DNA of 5,699 bases from Bacillota bacterium (GCA_023459915.1 JAEWSN010000146.1:1-5699), one strand, 5' to 3'. Positions 1-5,691 are shown, counted from the stretch's first letter. A program made the numbers and translations. The notes: generated from the letters alone by a model not told the origin.

Positions 1-1246
1 CTGGCTGGCCACAGAGTTCAAGCGGGAATCCGGCATTGATCTCAAGAATGACAAGATGGCCATGCAGCGGTTGAAGGAAGCGGCGGAAAAGGCGAAAATC
101 GAGCTTTCCGGTGTCACCCAGACCAACATCAACCTGCCCTTCATCACGGCGGATGCCACAGGACCCAAGCATCTGGATCTGACGCTCTCCCGTGCCAAAT
201 TCGACGAGCTGACGGCGGATCTGGTCGAGAAGACCATGGGCCCCACACGTCAGGCCCTCTCCGACGCGGGTCTGGAGCCCTCCCAGGTGGACAAGATTCT
301 GCTGGTCGGTGGTTCCACCCGAATCCCCGCCGTGCAGGAAGCGGTCAAGAAATTCCTGGGCAAGGATCCCTTCAAGGGCATCAACCCGGACGAATGCGTG
401 GCGGTTGGCGCCGCCATCCAGGCCGGTGTGCTGACCGGTGAGGTCAAGGACCTGCTGCTGCTCGACGTCACCCCGCTGTCCCTCGGCATTGAGACGCTGG
501 GCGGCGTGATGACCAAGCTGATTGAGCGCAACACCACCATCCCCACCAAGAAGAGCCAAACCTTCTCCACCGCGGCCGACGGTCAGACCAGCGTGGACAT
601 CCGTGTGTTCCAGGGCGAGCGCGAAATGGCTTCGGACAACAAGATGCTGGGCAACTTCCAGCTCTCCGGCATTCCGGCGGCACCGCGCGGCGTTCCCCAG
701 ATTGAGGTGACCTTCGACATCGACGCCAACGGCATCGTGCATGTCACGGCCAAGGATCTGGGAACCGGAAACGAACAGAAAATCACGCTGACGGCCACCA
801 CCAATCTTTCCGACGCGGACATCGACAAGGCGGTCAAGGACGCCGAGCGGTTTGCCGCGGAGGACAAGAAGCGCAAGGAAGAGATTGAAATCCGCAACGA
901 GGCGGACTCGCTGGTCTACCAGACGGAAAAGACCCTCAAGGAGACCGAAGGCAAGATCGACGCGGCCGACAAGGCGGCGGTTGAGGCTGAGGTCGCCAAG
1001 GTGAAACAGGCACTTCAGGGAACCGACAGCGCGGCCATCAAGGCGGCGACCGAAGCGTTGACGCAGGTCTTCTACGGCGTTTCCCAGAAGCTGTACCAGC
1101 AGCAGGGCGGCCAGCCCGGCGGCCCGGACATGGGCAACATGGGTGGCATGGGCGGCATGGGTGCCGACGCCGGCGCGGCGCCGGGAGCGGGTCCGCAGGA
1201 CGACGTGTTCAACGCCGACTACAAGGTGATGGACGACGACAAATAA
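1..1246 (+). CDS. dnaK: Chaperone protein DnaK (Hsp70), 5'-truncated by window edge
   Basis: This is the ATP-dependent Hsp70 chaperone of the cytoplasm, which binds exposed hydrophobic peptides and works with DnaJ and GrpE. The reading frame is open from base 2, so 414 residues are visible of a protein that is usually about 610; the missing part is the start of the ATPase domain. Seen in order in the fragment: the KMAMQRLKEAAEKAKIELS block, the nucleotide-binding VGGSTRIP motif (fragment residues 102-109, bases 305-328), NPDECVAVGAAIQAGVL, the interdomain linker DLLLLDVTP (bases 449-475), the beta-sandwich substrate-binding domain, the helical lid, and a Gly/Met-rich flexible tail ending in acidic residues plus lysine (DDDK). 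All are standard for the family and nothing looks broken. The ATG at 56 lies inside the gene and is not its start. dnaJ follows after a structured 180-base spacer. Regulation by HrcA/CIRCE is usual in Bacillota, but the upstream region is outside the window. Confidence 0.98.
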   Translation, partial: WLATEFKRESGIDLKNDKMAMQRLKEAAEKAKIELSGVTQTNINLPFITADATGPKHLDLTLSRAKFDELTADLVEKTMGPTRQALSDAGLEPSQVDKILLVGGSTRIPAVQEAVKKFLGKDPFKGINPDECVAVGAAIQAGVLTGEVKDLLLLDVTPLSLGIETLGGVMTKLIERNTTIPTKKSQTFSTAADGQTSVDIRVFQGEREMASDNKMLGNFQLSGIPAAPRGVPQIEVTFDIDANGIVHVTAKDLGTGNEQKITLTATTNLSDADIDKAVKDAERFAAEDKKRKEEIEIRNEADSLVYQTEKTLKETEGKIDAADKAAVEAEVAKVKQALQGTDSAAIKAATEALTQVFYGVSQKLYQQQGGQPGGPDMGNMGGMGGMGADAGAAPGAGPQDDVFNADYKVMDDDK

Positions 1247-1256
1247 TCATTGATGC

Positions 1257-1293
1257 CAGCAACGCGGCCGTCCAACCGGACGGCCCTTTGCTG
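1257..1293 (+). terminator. GC-rich hairpin just after dnaK, possible weak terminator or processing site
   Basis: A perfect 8-base-pair stem (GGCCGTCC 1266-1273 with GGACGGCC 1278-1285) closes a 4-base loop, AACC. A second 6-base-pair stem below it (CAGCAA 1257-1262 with TTGCTG 1288-1293) continues the structure across a small internal loop. The upper stem is followed by CTTT only, so the U-tract is poor. I infer partial termination/attenuation or an mRNA 3'-end stabiliser that lets dnaK be made in excess of the downstream genes. It is unlikely to be a full stop, because the operon continues in the same direction. Confidence 0.45.
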
Positions 1294-1324
1294 TGGCGGC
1301 AACCATGGACGGAAATACGGGATG

Positions 1325-1350
1325 ACGGGCCGGGGCAACCCATGGCCCGT
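1325..1350 (+). promoter_or_regulatory. Second GC-rich hairpin in the dnaK-dnaJ spacer
   Basis: A perfect 7-base-pair inverted repeat (ACGGGCC 1325-1331 with GGCCCGT 1344-1350) encloses a short inner GGG/CCC pairing around CAA. It is followed by two further T residues and then G. Like the hairpin before it, this is a strong stem with a very short T-run, so it could be a weak terminator or simply a structured part of the leader. Its function is not known. Confidence 0.35.
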
Positions 1351-1376
1351 TTGCCTGTGGATCAAGGCATTGACAA

Positions 1377-1409
1377 GGCCAGGCGCATGGACAGGGCATG
1401 CGCCCGGCC
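1377..1409 (+). promoter_or_regulatory. Hairpin immediately upstream of the dnaJ ribosome binding site
   Basis: GGCC-A-GGCGCATG (1377-1389) pairs with CATGCGCC-C-GGCC (1397-1409): 8 base pairs, one A/C mismatch, then 4 more, around a 7-base loop. It ends 4 bases before the dnaJ SD, so folding could influence ribosome access to dnaJ. It lacks a T-run and is therefore not a terminator. A role in translational or thermal control is inference only. Confidence 0.4.
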
Positions 1410-1413
1410 TGGC

Positions 1414-1420
1414 GGGAGGG
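1414..1420 (+). promoter_or_regulatory. dnaJ ribosome binding site deciding a TTG start
   Basis: GGGAGGG lies 6 bases before the TTG at 1427. This strong SD at good spacing, together with the canonical DnaJ N-terminus ADKRDYYEILGV directly after that codon, fixes the start even though it is not ATG or GTG. Confidence 0.8.
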
Positions 1421-1426
1421 ATTGCG

Positions 1427-2542
1427 TTGGCTGACAAGAGAGACTACTACGAGATACTTGGCGTGGGCCGGAATGCGACGGACGCGGAGCTCAAGAAGGC
1501 GTACCGCACGCTCGCCAAGCAGTATCACCCCGACATCAACAAGGACAACAAGGAAGCCGAGGCGAAGTTCAAGGAGTTGAGCGAGGCCTACGGCATCCTG
1601 AGCGATCCCGATAAACGCAAGCAATACGATCAATTCGGACACGACGCATTCACCAACGGGGGCGCGGGTGGATTCGGCGGTTTCGATTTCAGCGGATTTG
1701 GCGGATTTGAGGACATTTTTGACGCGTTTATGGGCGGCAATCCGTTTGGACGCCGACAATCCAGGCGCAATGGTCCCCAGCGCGGCAATGATTTGAAATA
1801 CGCCATGGAAATCACGTTTGAGGAAGCCTGCTTCGGTGTGGAACGGGAAATCCAGATCACACGGCAGCAGCTTTGCCAAACCTGCTCGGGCACCGGCGCC
1901 AAGCCCGGAACCTCTCCCGAGACCTGCAAGACCTGTGGCGGACAGGGACAGGTGCGCGTCACCCAAAATACGCCGTTCGGTCAGTTTGCCAGCGTGCGCG
2001 CGTGCGACGCCTGCCACGGGGAGGGAACCATCAACAAGTCTCCCTGTACGGATTGCAGCGGGCGCGGCAAGGTTCCGAAGAAGTCCCGCATCAGCCTGAA
2101 CATCCCTGCCGGCATCGATGACGGACAGACCATCTCCCTGCGGGGCGAGGGCGAGCCCGGCACCAAGGGGGGGCCGTCCGGCGATCTGTATGTCTCCATC
2201 CGGGTCAAGCCCCATGAGCTGTTCAAGCGGGACGGCTACGACATTGTCACCGACATTCCCATCGCCTTCACGCAGGCGGCCCTGGGCGCCGACATCGACA
2301 TCCAGACCATCGACGGCACACAGAAGCACAACATCCCAGAGGGAACCCAGACCGGAACGGTCTTCAAGCTCAAGGGAAAAGGCGTGCGCCATCTGCGCAG
2401 CAACGCCCGCGGCGATCACTACCTGCGGGTGAACATCGAGGTGCCGAACAAACTCTCCGGAAAACAGAAGGAGCTGCTGCGGCAGTTTGCGGAGGCCACC
2501 GGGGAAGGCGGGGAAACCAAAAAGGGTTTTTTCAAGCGATGA
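1427..2542 (+). CDS. dnaJ: Chaperone protein DnaJ (Hsp40), TTG start
   Basis: This is the co-chaperone that stimulates DnaK ATP hydrolysis and delivers substrates. The protein has 371 residues, close to the usual 370-380 for type I DnaJ. Domains in order: J domain at about residues 4-70 with HPD at 34-36; Gly/Phe-rich region at about 75-110; a zinc-finger region with all four CxxCxGxG repeats (CQTCSGTG 150-157, CKTCGGQG 167-174, CDACHGEG 193-200, CTDCSGRG 207-214), which binds two zinc ions in this family; the C-terminal substrate-binding beta-domains, containing IPAG and LRGEGEPG; and a tail KKGFFKR. I chose the TTG at 1427 because MADKRDYYEILGV is the standard N-terminus and GGGAGGG precedes it. 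The frame is open upstream to 1250, but that stretch is low-complexity and not DnaJ-like. The stop overlaps the ATG of the next small reading frame. Confidence 0.97.
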   Translation: MADKRDYYEILGVGRNATDAELKKAYRTLAKQYHPDINKDNKEAEAKFKELSEAYGILSDPDKRKQYDQFGHDAFTNGGAGGFGGFDFSGFGGFEDIFDAFMGGNPFGRRQSRRNGPQRGNDLKYAMEITFEEACFGVEREIQITRQQLCQTCSGTGAKPGTSPETCKTCGGQGQVRVTQNTPFGQFASVRACDACHGEGTINKSPCTDCSGRGKVPKKSRISLNIPAGIDDGQTISLRGEGEPGTKGGPSGDLYVSIRVKPHELFKRDGYDIVTDIPIAFTQAALGADIDIQTIDGTQKHNIPEGTQTGTVFKLKGKGVRHLRSNARGDHYLRVNIEVPNKLSGKQKELLRQFAEATGEGGETKKGFFKR

Positions 2543-2748
2543 TCCGGTCGTTGCGGCACCGGCTGTGTGGCGCAGGGGCGGACATACGGGAGACGGATAC
2601 GTGGGAATGTCCTGCATGCGTGGGGAACGGAAAAATCCATGGGGCGTATGTCCTCGAAAGGGCGCATGTTCTCGAAATGGAAGCGATCAGGACAGCCCTT
2701 GGATGGGTTGTCCCGGAAAGGGAATGGCATCCGTATGAAATGGCATGA
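2539..2748 (+). CDS. Candidate small protein with a single DnaJ-like CxxCxGxG motif, 69 residues
   Basis: I do not recognise a family. The frame starts with an ATG that overlaps the dnaJ stop as ATGA (4 bases), a classic translational-coupling arrangement, and ends 14 bases inside prmA. Without it the dnaJ-prmA gap would be 192 bases, while the junctions downstream are overlapping or only a few to 27 bases apart. Residues 24-33 read CPACVGNGKI, which matches the CxxCxGxG zinc repeat of DnaJ; C10 is a third cysteine. Residues 36-55 look like an amphipathic helix with an imperfect six-residue repeat (AYVLER then AHVLEM). The C-terminus is rich in Trp and charged residues (WVVPEREWHPYE). The composition is more protein-like than the other two frames, which are Arg/Gly/Ser/Lys-rich or low-complexity. 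Against it: third-position GC is only about 61% by my count, lower than in the neighbours, and the upstream SD (AAGGG near 2520) is distant. It may be a small zinc protein acting with DnaJ/DnaK, or a chance frame. Confidence 0.5.
   Translation: MIRSLRHRLCGAGADIRETDTWECPACVGNGKIHGAYVLERAHVLEMEAIRTALGWVVPEREWHPYEMA
2643..2678 (+). repeat. Tandem pair of 18-base units
   Basis: GGCGTATGTCCTCGAAAG (2643-2660) is followed directly by GGCGCATGTTCTCGAAAT (2661-2678), with 15 of 18 positions identical. The unit length is a multiple of three. In the 2539-2748 frame it encodes the near-repeat AYVLER/AHVLEM, so it may be a small in-frame duplication within a helix. Confidence 0.65.
2690..2713 (+). promoter_or_regulatory. 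Hairpin before the prmA ribosome binding site
   Basis: GGACAGCCC (2690-2698) pairs with GGGTTGTCC (2705-2713): 9 base pairs including one G-U, around a 6-base loop. No T-run follows, so it is not an intrinsic terminator. It ends just before the putative prmA SD and could affect initiation of prmA, or be an incidental structure within the small reading frame. Confidence 0.35.
2717..2722 (+). promoter_or_regulatory. Probable prmA ribosome binding site
   Basis: AAAGGG precedes the ATG at 2735 with a rather long gap of 12 bases. It is modest, but together with the conserved MKWHEVSV N-terminus it supports the 2735 start over the upstream in-frame ATG at 2567, whose extra 56 residues are Arg/Gly/Lys-rich and unlike PrmA. 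Confidence 0.5.
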
Positions 2749-3676
2749 AGTGTCTGTGACCACCAACGAGGCCGCCGCGGATACGGTTTCCGATCTGCTG
2801 CTGGGACTTGGCGCCAACGGGGTGGAACTGGTGGATCCGGAGGCGTTCCGGCGTGTGCTGGCCCAGAACAGTCATCTGGACTACGCGGACGAGGGATTTC
2901 TGGATCAGTATGGTACGGATGTGGTGGTGCGTGCCTATTTTCAGGACGGCCGGGAGGTCGCGGCGTTGCGGCAGGCGGTCGTTTCCGGTATCGGGGAGAT
3001 GGCGGCCTGGCTGGACCCGGCACCGGGAAAGGTTTCTGTCCTGCTGCGCGATGACGCCGAATGGAAGGATGTCTGGAAGGAATACTACCGGCCCTTTGCC
3101 ATCGCGCCGGGGTTTGTCATCAAGCCCAGCTGGGAGGCGTATGAGGCAAAGCCGGGAGAAACCGTGATTGAAATGGATCCGGGCATGGCCTTTGGCACCG
3201 GCACCCACGAAACCACCCGGATGTGCGCGCGGTTTGCCGCCGAAGTGGTGGCGCCCGGCGACCGGGTGATGGACATCGGCTGCGGCACCGCCGTGCTGGG
3301 CATCATTGCGGCACTGAAAGGCGCGCGCCATGTGACGGCGATCGACATCGACGACGCGGCGGTCAAGACGGCGCGCGAGAATGTGGCGCGCAATGGGGTC
3401 GAAGACCGGGTGGCGGTCGTTTGCGGCGTGCTCGAGGATTTGGCGCCGTCCGCGCACGAGGTGTTGCTGGTGAACATCATCGCCGACGTCATCATTTCGC
3501 TGGCGCCCCTGTTCGGCAAGTACCTGGTTCCCGGCGGCAGGCTGGTCACCTCCGGCATCATCCACGAACGGATGGCCGATGTCGTCGCGGCCTGTGAACA
3601 GAATGGATTCACCCTGCTTTCGCACGAGGCGGACGGTGAATGGGATGCGATGGTGTTTGCATGCATCGGTTCCTGA
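2735..3676 (+). CDS. prmA: Ribosomal protein L11 methyltransferase PrmA
   Basis: PrmA transfers methyl groups from S-adenosylmethionine (SAM) to ribosomal protein L11 in the cytoplasm. At 313 residues it matches the Bacillota form (yqeT type, about 310) rather than the 293 of E. coli. Residues 1-115 form the L11-recognising N-terminal domain. Then come the substrate loop DPGMAFGTGTHETT (148-161), SAM motif I VMDIGCGTAVLGI (178-190), the acidic post-I strand AIDID (203-207), and the motif IV region LLVNIIADVI (244-253). Motif I has Ala186 where many methyltransferases carry a third glycine, a mild oddity in an otherwise intact protein. The 2735 ATG gives the canonical N-terminus MKWHEVSV. The gene overlaps the small frame upstream by 14 bases and rsmE downstream by 16 bases, which implies co-translation. 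Confidence 0.96.
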   Translation: MKWHEVSVTTNEAAADTVSDLLLGLGANGVELVDPEAFRRVLAQNSHLDYADEGFLDQYGTDVVVRAYFQDGREVAALRQAVVSGIGEMAAWLDPAPGKVSVLLRDDAEWKDVWKEYYRPFAIAPGFVIKPSWEAYEAKPGETVIEMDPGMAFGTGTHETTRMCARFAAEVVAPGDRVMDIGCGTAVLGIIAALKGARHVTAIDIDDAAVKTARENVARNGVEDRVAVVCGVLEDLAPSAHEVLLVNIIADVIISLAPLFGKYLVPGGRLVTSGIIHERMADVVAACEQNGFTLLSHEADGEWDAMVFACIGS

Positions 3677-4395
3677 TAGCGCCCGAGTGGCGCGAGGGTG
3701 ATGACATCTTCATCCGCGGGGAGGAGTGCCGGCATCTGGTACAGGTGCTGCGGCTGCGCCCCGGGGATGCCATTGCGGTCATTGACGGCAGCGGTGAGGA
3801 GCACGCGGCGGAGCTCGTTTCCGTCGGGCGAGACGAGGCGCTTGCCAGACGCGTGGCCACAACCGTGCCGGATGTGGAGCCGCATATCGAGATCACCCTG
3901 CTCCAGGGCATCCCGAAGTCCGACAAGATGGACTACATCATTCAGAAGGCTGTGGAACTCGGCGTTTCCCGGATTGTGCCGGTACGCACCGCCCATGTGG
4001 TCGGTCGGGACGCCGCGGACATGACCAAGCGTCTGGTCCGCTGGAACCGGATTGCGCGGGAGGCCGTGAAACAGAGCCGCCGCACCCGGATTCCCGAAGT
4101 GCTGCCGCCGCTGTCGCTCGAGGAGGCGGCAAGGGTTCACCGGGGGGACCTGGGCATCCTGCTGTATGAAAACGAGCGAAAAAAAGATTTGAAAGCCTTG
4201 CTGAAATGGTATACTATGAATCGGTATCACCGGTTGTCCCTCCTGGTAGGCCCGGAAGGCGGTTTCAGTCCGGCCGAGGCCGATTACCTGGCGATGTGCG
4301 GATTTGAGTCCGTCACTCTGGGCAACCGGATTTTGCGTACGGAAACAGCGTCATTGGCGGCGCTTGCGATGATCATGTATGAGACGGGTGGGTGA
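3661..4395 (+). CDS. rsmE: 16S rRNA (uracil-1498-N3)-methyltransferase RsmE
   Basis: RsmE methylates N3 of U1498 in 16S rRNA within assembled 30S subunits and belongs to the SPOUT (trefoil-knot) superfamily. The 244 residues match the family length. The N-terminal PUA-like part begins MHRFLI and includes the RHLVQVLRLRPGD segment (24-36). The knot domain shows LLQGIPKSDKMDYIIQKAVELG (80-101), REAVKQSRR (133-141), the SAM-site LVGPEGGFSP (195-204), and LGNRILRTETA (220-230). I chose the ATG at 3661 because MHRF is the standard start; an in-frame ATG at 3640 would add seven residues not typical of the family. No strong SD is visible, so translation is probably coupled to prmA through the 16-base overlap. 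prmA-rsmE adjacency is typical of Bacillota; there the next gene is often mtaB, which is absent here. Confidence 0.96.
   Translation: MHRFLIAPEWREGDDIFIRGEECRHLVQVLRLRPGDAIAVIDGSGEEHAAELVSVGRDEALARRVATTVPDVEPHIEITLLQGIPKSDKMDYIIQKAVELGVSRIVPVRTAHVVGRDAADMTKRLVRWNRIAREAVKQSRRTRIPEVLPPLSLEEAARVHRGDLGILLYENERKKDLKALLKWYTMNRYHRLSLLVGPEGGFSPAEADYLAMCGFESVTLGNRILRTETASLAALAMIMYETGG
4189..4215 (+). promoter_or_regulatory. Candidate sigma-A promoter inside the 3' part of rsmE
   Basis: TTGAAA (4189-4194) is followed 15 bases later by TATACT (4210-4215), and TG sits one base before that hexamer to form an extended -10 (TGGTATACT, 4207-4215). It lies in a local AT-rich dip in GC-rich coding sequence, about 185 bases upstream of cheY. 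The extended -10 can offset the short spacer. It could drive cheY and yicC separately from the heat-shock operon. The same bases encode the lysine-rich stretch of RsmE, so chance is possible. Confidence 0.4.
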
Positions 4396-4398
4396 CGC

Positions 4399-4773
4399 AT
4401 GGGCAAGACAACCTTTGTTGTGACAGATGACGCGATGTTCATGAGAACACTGCTGCGGAAGATGCTCGAACAGAACGAGGCGTTCGAGGTGCTTGGCGAG
4501 GCGTCCAACGGACTTGAGGCCATCGAGGCGGCCAAACGCCACCAGCCGGACGTGATGACGCTCGATATCACCATGCCGCAGATGGACGGCATCCACGCGG
4601 TGCCGGAAATCCTCAAGGTCAGCCCCGCCACGCGCATCATCATGGTGACCGCCATGGGGCAGCAATCCATGGTCATCGAAGCCATCAAGCTTGGCGCGAA
4701 GGATTTTGTGGTCAAGCCGTTCGAAAAATCAAGGGTATACCAGGCCATCCAGAATGTGCTGTCACAAGGGTGA
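4399..4773 (+). CDS. cheY: CheY-type single-domain response regulator
   Basis: This is a stand-alone receiver domain of 124 residues with no output domain. When phosphorylated by a histidine kinase such as CheA, proteins of this type bind the flagellar switch (FliM/FliY). The acidic pocket is D10-D11, the phospho-acceptor is D56 (in LDITMP), the switch threonine is T84 (VTAMGQQ), F103 replaces the aromatic switch Tyr/Phe, and the conserved lysine is K106 (VVKPF). The block MGQQSMVIEAIKLGAKDF is nearly diagnostic of CheY from Bacilli, Clostridia and relatives. It starts 3 bases after the rsmE stop, and a G-rich GGGTGGGTG ribosome-binding stretch overlaps the end of rsmE. No other chemotaxis gene is visible, so its partners would be elsewhere. 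It could also be a CheY-like receiver for a non-flagellar pathway; the receiver identity is certain, the chemotaxis role is inferred. Confidence 0.88.
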   Translation: MGKTTFVVTDDAMFMRTLLRKMLEQNEAFEVLGEASNGLEAIEAAKRHQPDVMTLDITMPQMDGIHAVPEILKVSPATRIIMVTAMGQQSMVIEAIKLGAKDFVVKPFEKSRVYQAIQNVLSQG

Positions 4774-4789
4774 ACCGGGCTGCCCCACG

Positions 4790-4795
4790 GGAAGG
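4790..4795 (+). promoter_or_regulatory. Ribosome binding site for the yicC-like gene
   Basis: GGAAGG sits 5 bases before the ATG at 4801. A GTG at 4795 is in frame but overlaps this SD, so 4801 is the better start, and it gives the family N-terminus MLRSMTGFG. Confidence 0.7.
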
Positions 4796-4800
4796 TGAAT

Positions 4801-5676
4801 ATGCTCAGGAGCATGACCGGGTTTGGTCACGAGGAACAAACGGCGGAAGGCATCACACTGACGGTTGAAATGCGATCGGTCAACCATCGGTACAGCGATG
4901 TCTATTTGCGTATGCCCAAAGGCTTCCATCTGTTCGAGGACATGGTCCGCAAAATCATTGCCGGCCATGTGACCCGTGGCAAGGTGGATGTTTTCGTGAC
5001 GGTCGATCGGCGCACCGACGCCCCGCAGGAAGTGGTGCTCGATGAGGCGCTGGCCGATTCATACCACCAGGCGCTGCGCAGGCTGAGCGAGCGGTATGCC
5101 ATTGCGGACGGGATCACGGCGGCCACGTTGTCAAGATTCCCGGATGTCCTGCAGGTGGTGCAGCGCGACGATTCCGAGCGGATTGGGGAATTGCTCCAGC
5201 AGGCTGTCGAGGCCTGTGTCCGGGAACTGGTGGCCATGCGGGAACGGGAGGGCGAACGGCTGGCCGGGAGCCTGCGGACGAACCTGTCCGAGATGGGCGC
5301 GCTGCTTGAACGGATTTCCCACCGTGCGCCACTTGTTGTCAGGGATTTCAAGGAACGGCTCGACACCCGGATTGCCGAACTGGTCGACAGCCAGAAGGTT
5401 GATCCGGCCAGGCTGGCCATGGAAGTGGCCCTGTTTGCCGACAAATGCAGCATTGACGAGGAGCTGGTGAGGCTGGAAAGCCACATGGCGCAGTTCGGGG
5501 AGATGCTGCAGGCGGGCAGCCCCATCGGAAAGAAGATTGATTTTCTGATTCAGGAGATGAACCGGGAAGTCAACACCATCGGGGCCAAGTCGAACAACCT
5601 GGAGATCACGCAGCTGGTGGTCTCGCTCAAAAGCGAGGTCGAGAAGATGCGCGAACAGATCCAGAATATCGAGTGA
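4801..5676 (+). CDS. yicC: YicC/YloC family endoribonuclease
   Basis: Members of this family (E. coli YicC, B. subtilis YloC) are reported as endoribonucleases; E. coli YicC has been linked to turnover of the small RNA RyhB. The protein has 291 residues, the usual size. Conserved blocks: RSMTGFG (3-9), EMRSVNHRYSDVYLRMP (23-39), RGKVDV (59-64), the central helical part with MREREGERL (146-154), EELVRLESHMAQF (220-232), and the C-terminal DUF1732 block with GKKIDFLIQEMNRE (243-256) and NTIGAKSNN (258-266). The distal half is rich in coiled-coil-like helices, in keeping with an oligomeric enzyme. It starts 27 bases after cheY and is followed 15 bases later by another start codon. In Bacillota yloC normally heads remA-gmk-rpoZ, so the window probably leaves the heat-shock group and enters that second conserved cluster here. 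Confidence 0.94.
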   Translation: MLRSMTGFGHEEQTAEGITLTVEMRSVNHRYSDVYLRMPKGFHLFEDMVRKIIAGHVTRGKVDVFVTVDRRTDAPQEVVLDEALADSYHQALRRLSERYAIADGITAATLSRFPDVLQVVQRDDSERIGELLQQAVEACVRELVAMREREGERLAGSLRTNLSEMGALLERISHRAPLVVRDFKERLDTRIAELVDSQKVDPARLAMEVALFADKCSIDEELVRLESHMAQFGEMLQAGSPIGKKIDFLIQEMNREVNTIGAKSNNLEITQLVVSLKSEVEKMREQIQNIE

Positions 5677-5680
5677 GGGG
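5675..5680 (+). promoter_or_regulatory. Possible ribosome binding site for the gene beginning at the window edge
   Basis: GAGGGG overlaps the yicC stop and lies 11 bases before the ATG at 5692, a slightly long but usable spacing. Confidence 0.4.
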
Positions 5681-5691
5681 GACGCCGGCAC

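Noticed and set aside
1100..1246. Gly/Met-rich repetitive end of dnaK as a possible repeat element.
   Set aside because: This is the normal flexible tail of DnaK proteins.
1370..1375. Perfect TTGACA -35 hexamer before dnaJ.
   Set aside because: No -10-like hexamer lies 16-18 bases downstream; the region there is GC-rich and forms a hairpin stem.
1250..1426. N-terminal extension of DnaJ in the same open frame.
   Set aside because: The residues are low-complexity and not DnaJ-like; the canonical N-terminus and a strong SD point to the TTG at 1427.
1342..1434. 30-residue frame on the + strand (starting MARLPVDQG) overlapping the dnaJ start.
   Set aside because: No good SD, Arg-rich composition, no recognisable motif, and it runs through the hairpin before dnaJ; most likely chance.
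1890..2070. Repeated CxxCxGxG units as an unusual repeat.
   Set aside because: They are the four standard zinc-binding repeats of type I DnaJ.
1247..2617. Long open frame of 456 codons on the - strand opposite dnaJ, with other long antisense frames opposite prmA, rsmE and yicC.
   Set aside because: They mirror the GC-biased codon use of clear + strand genes, resemble no family, and have no independent start context.
3661..3676. 16-base overlap between prmA and rsmE as a possible frameshift or fusion.
   Set aside because: Both proteins are full length with normal termini; it is ordinary translational coupling.
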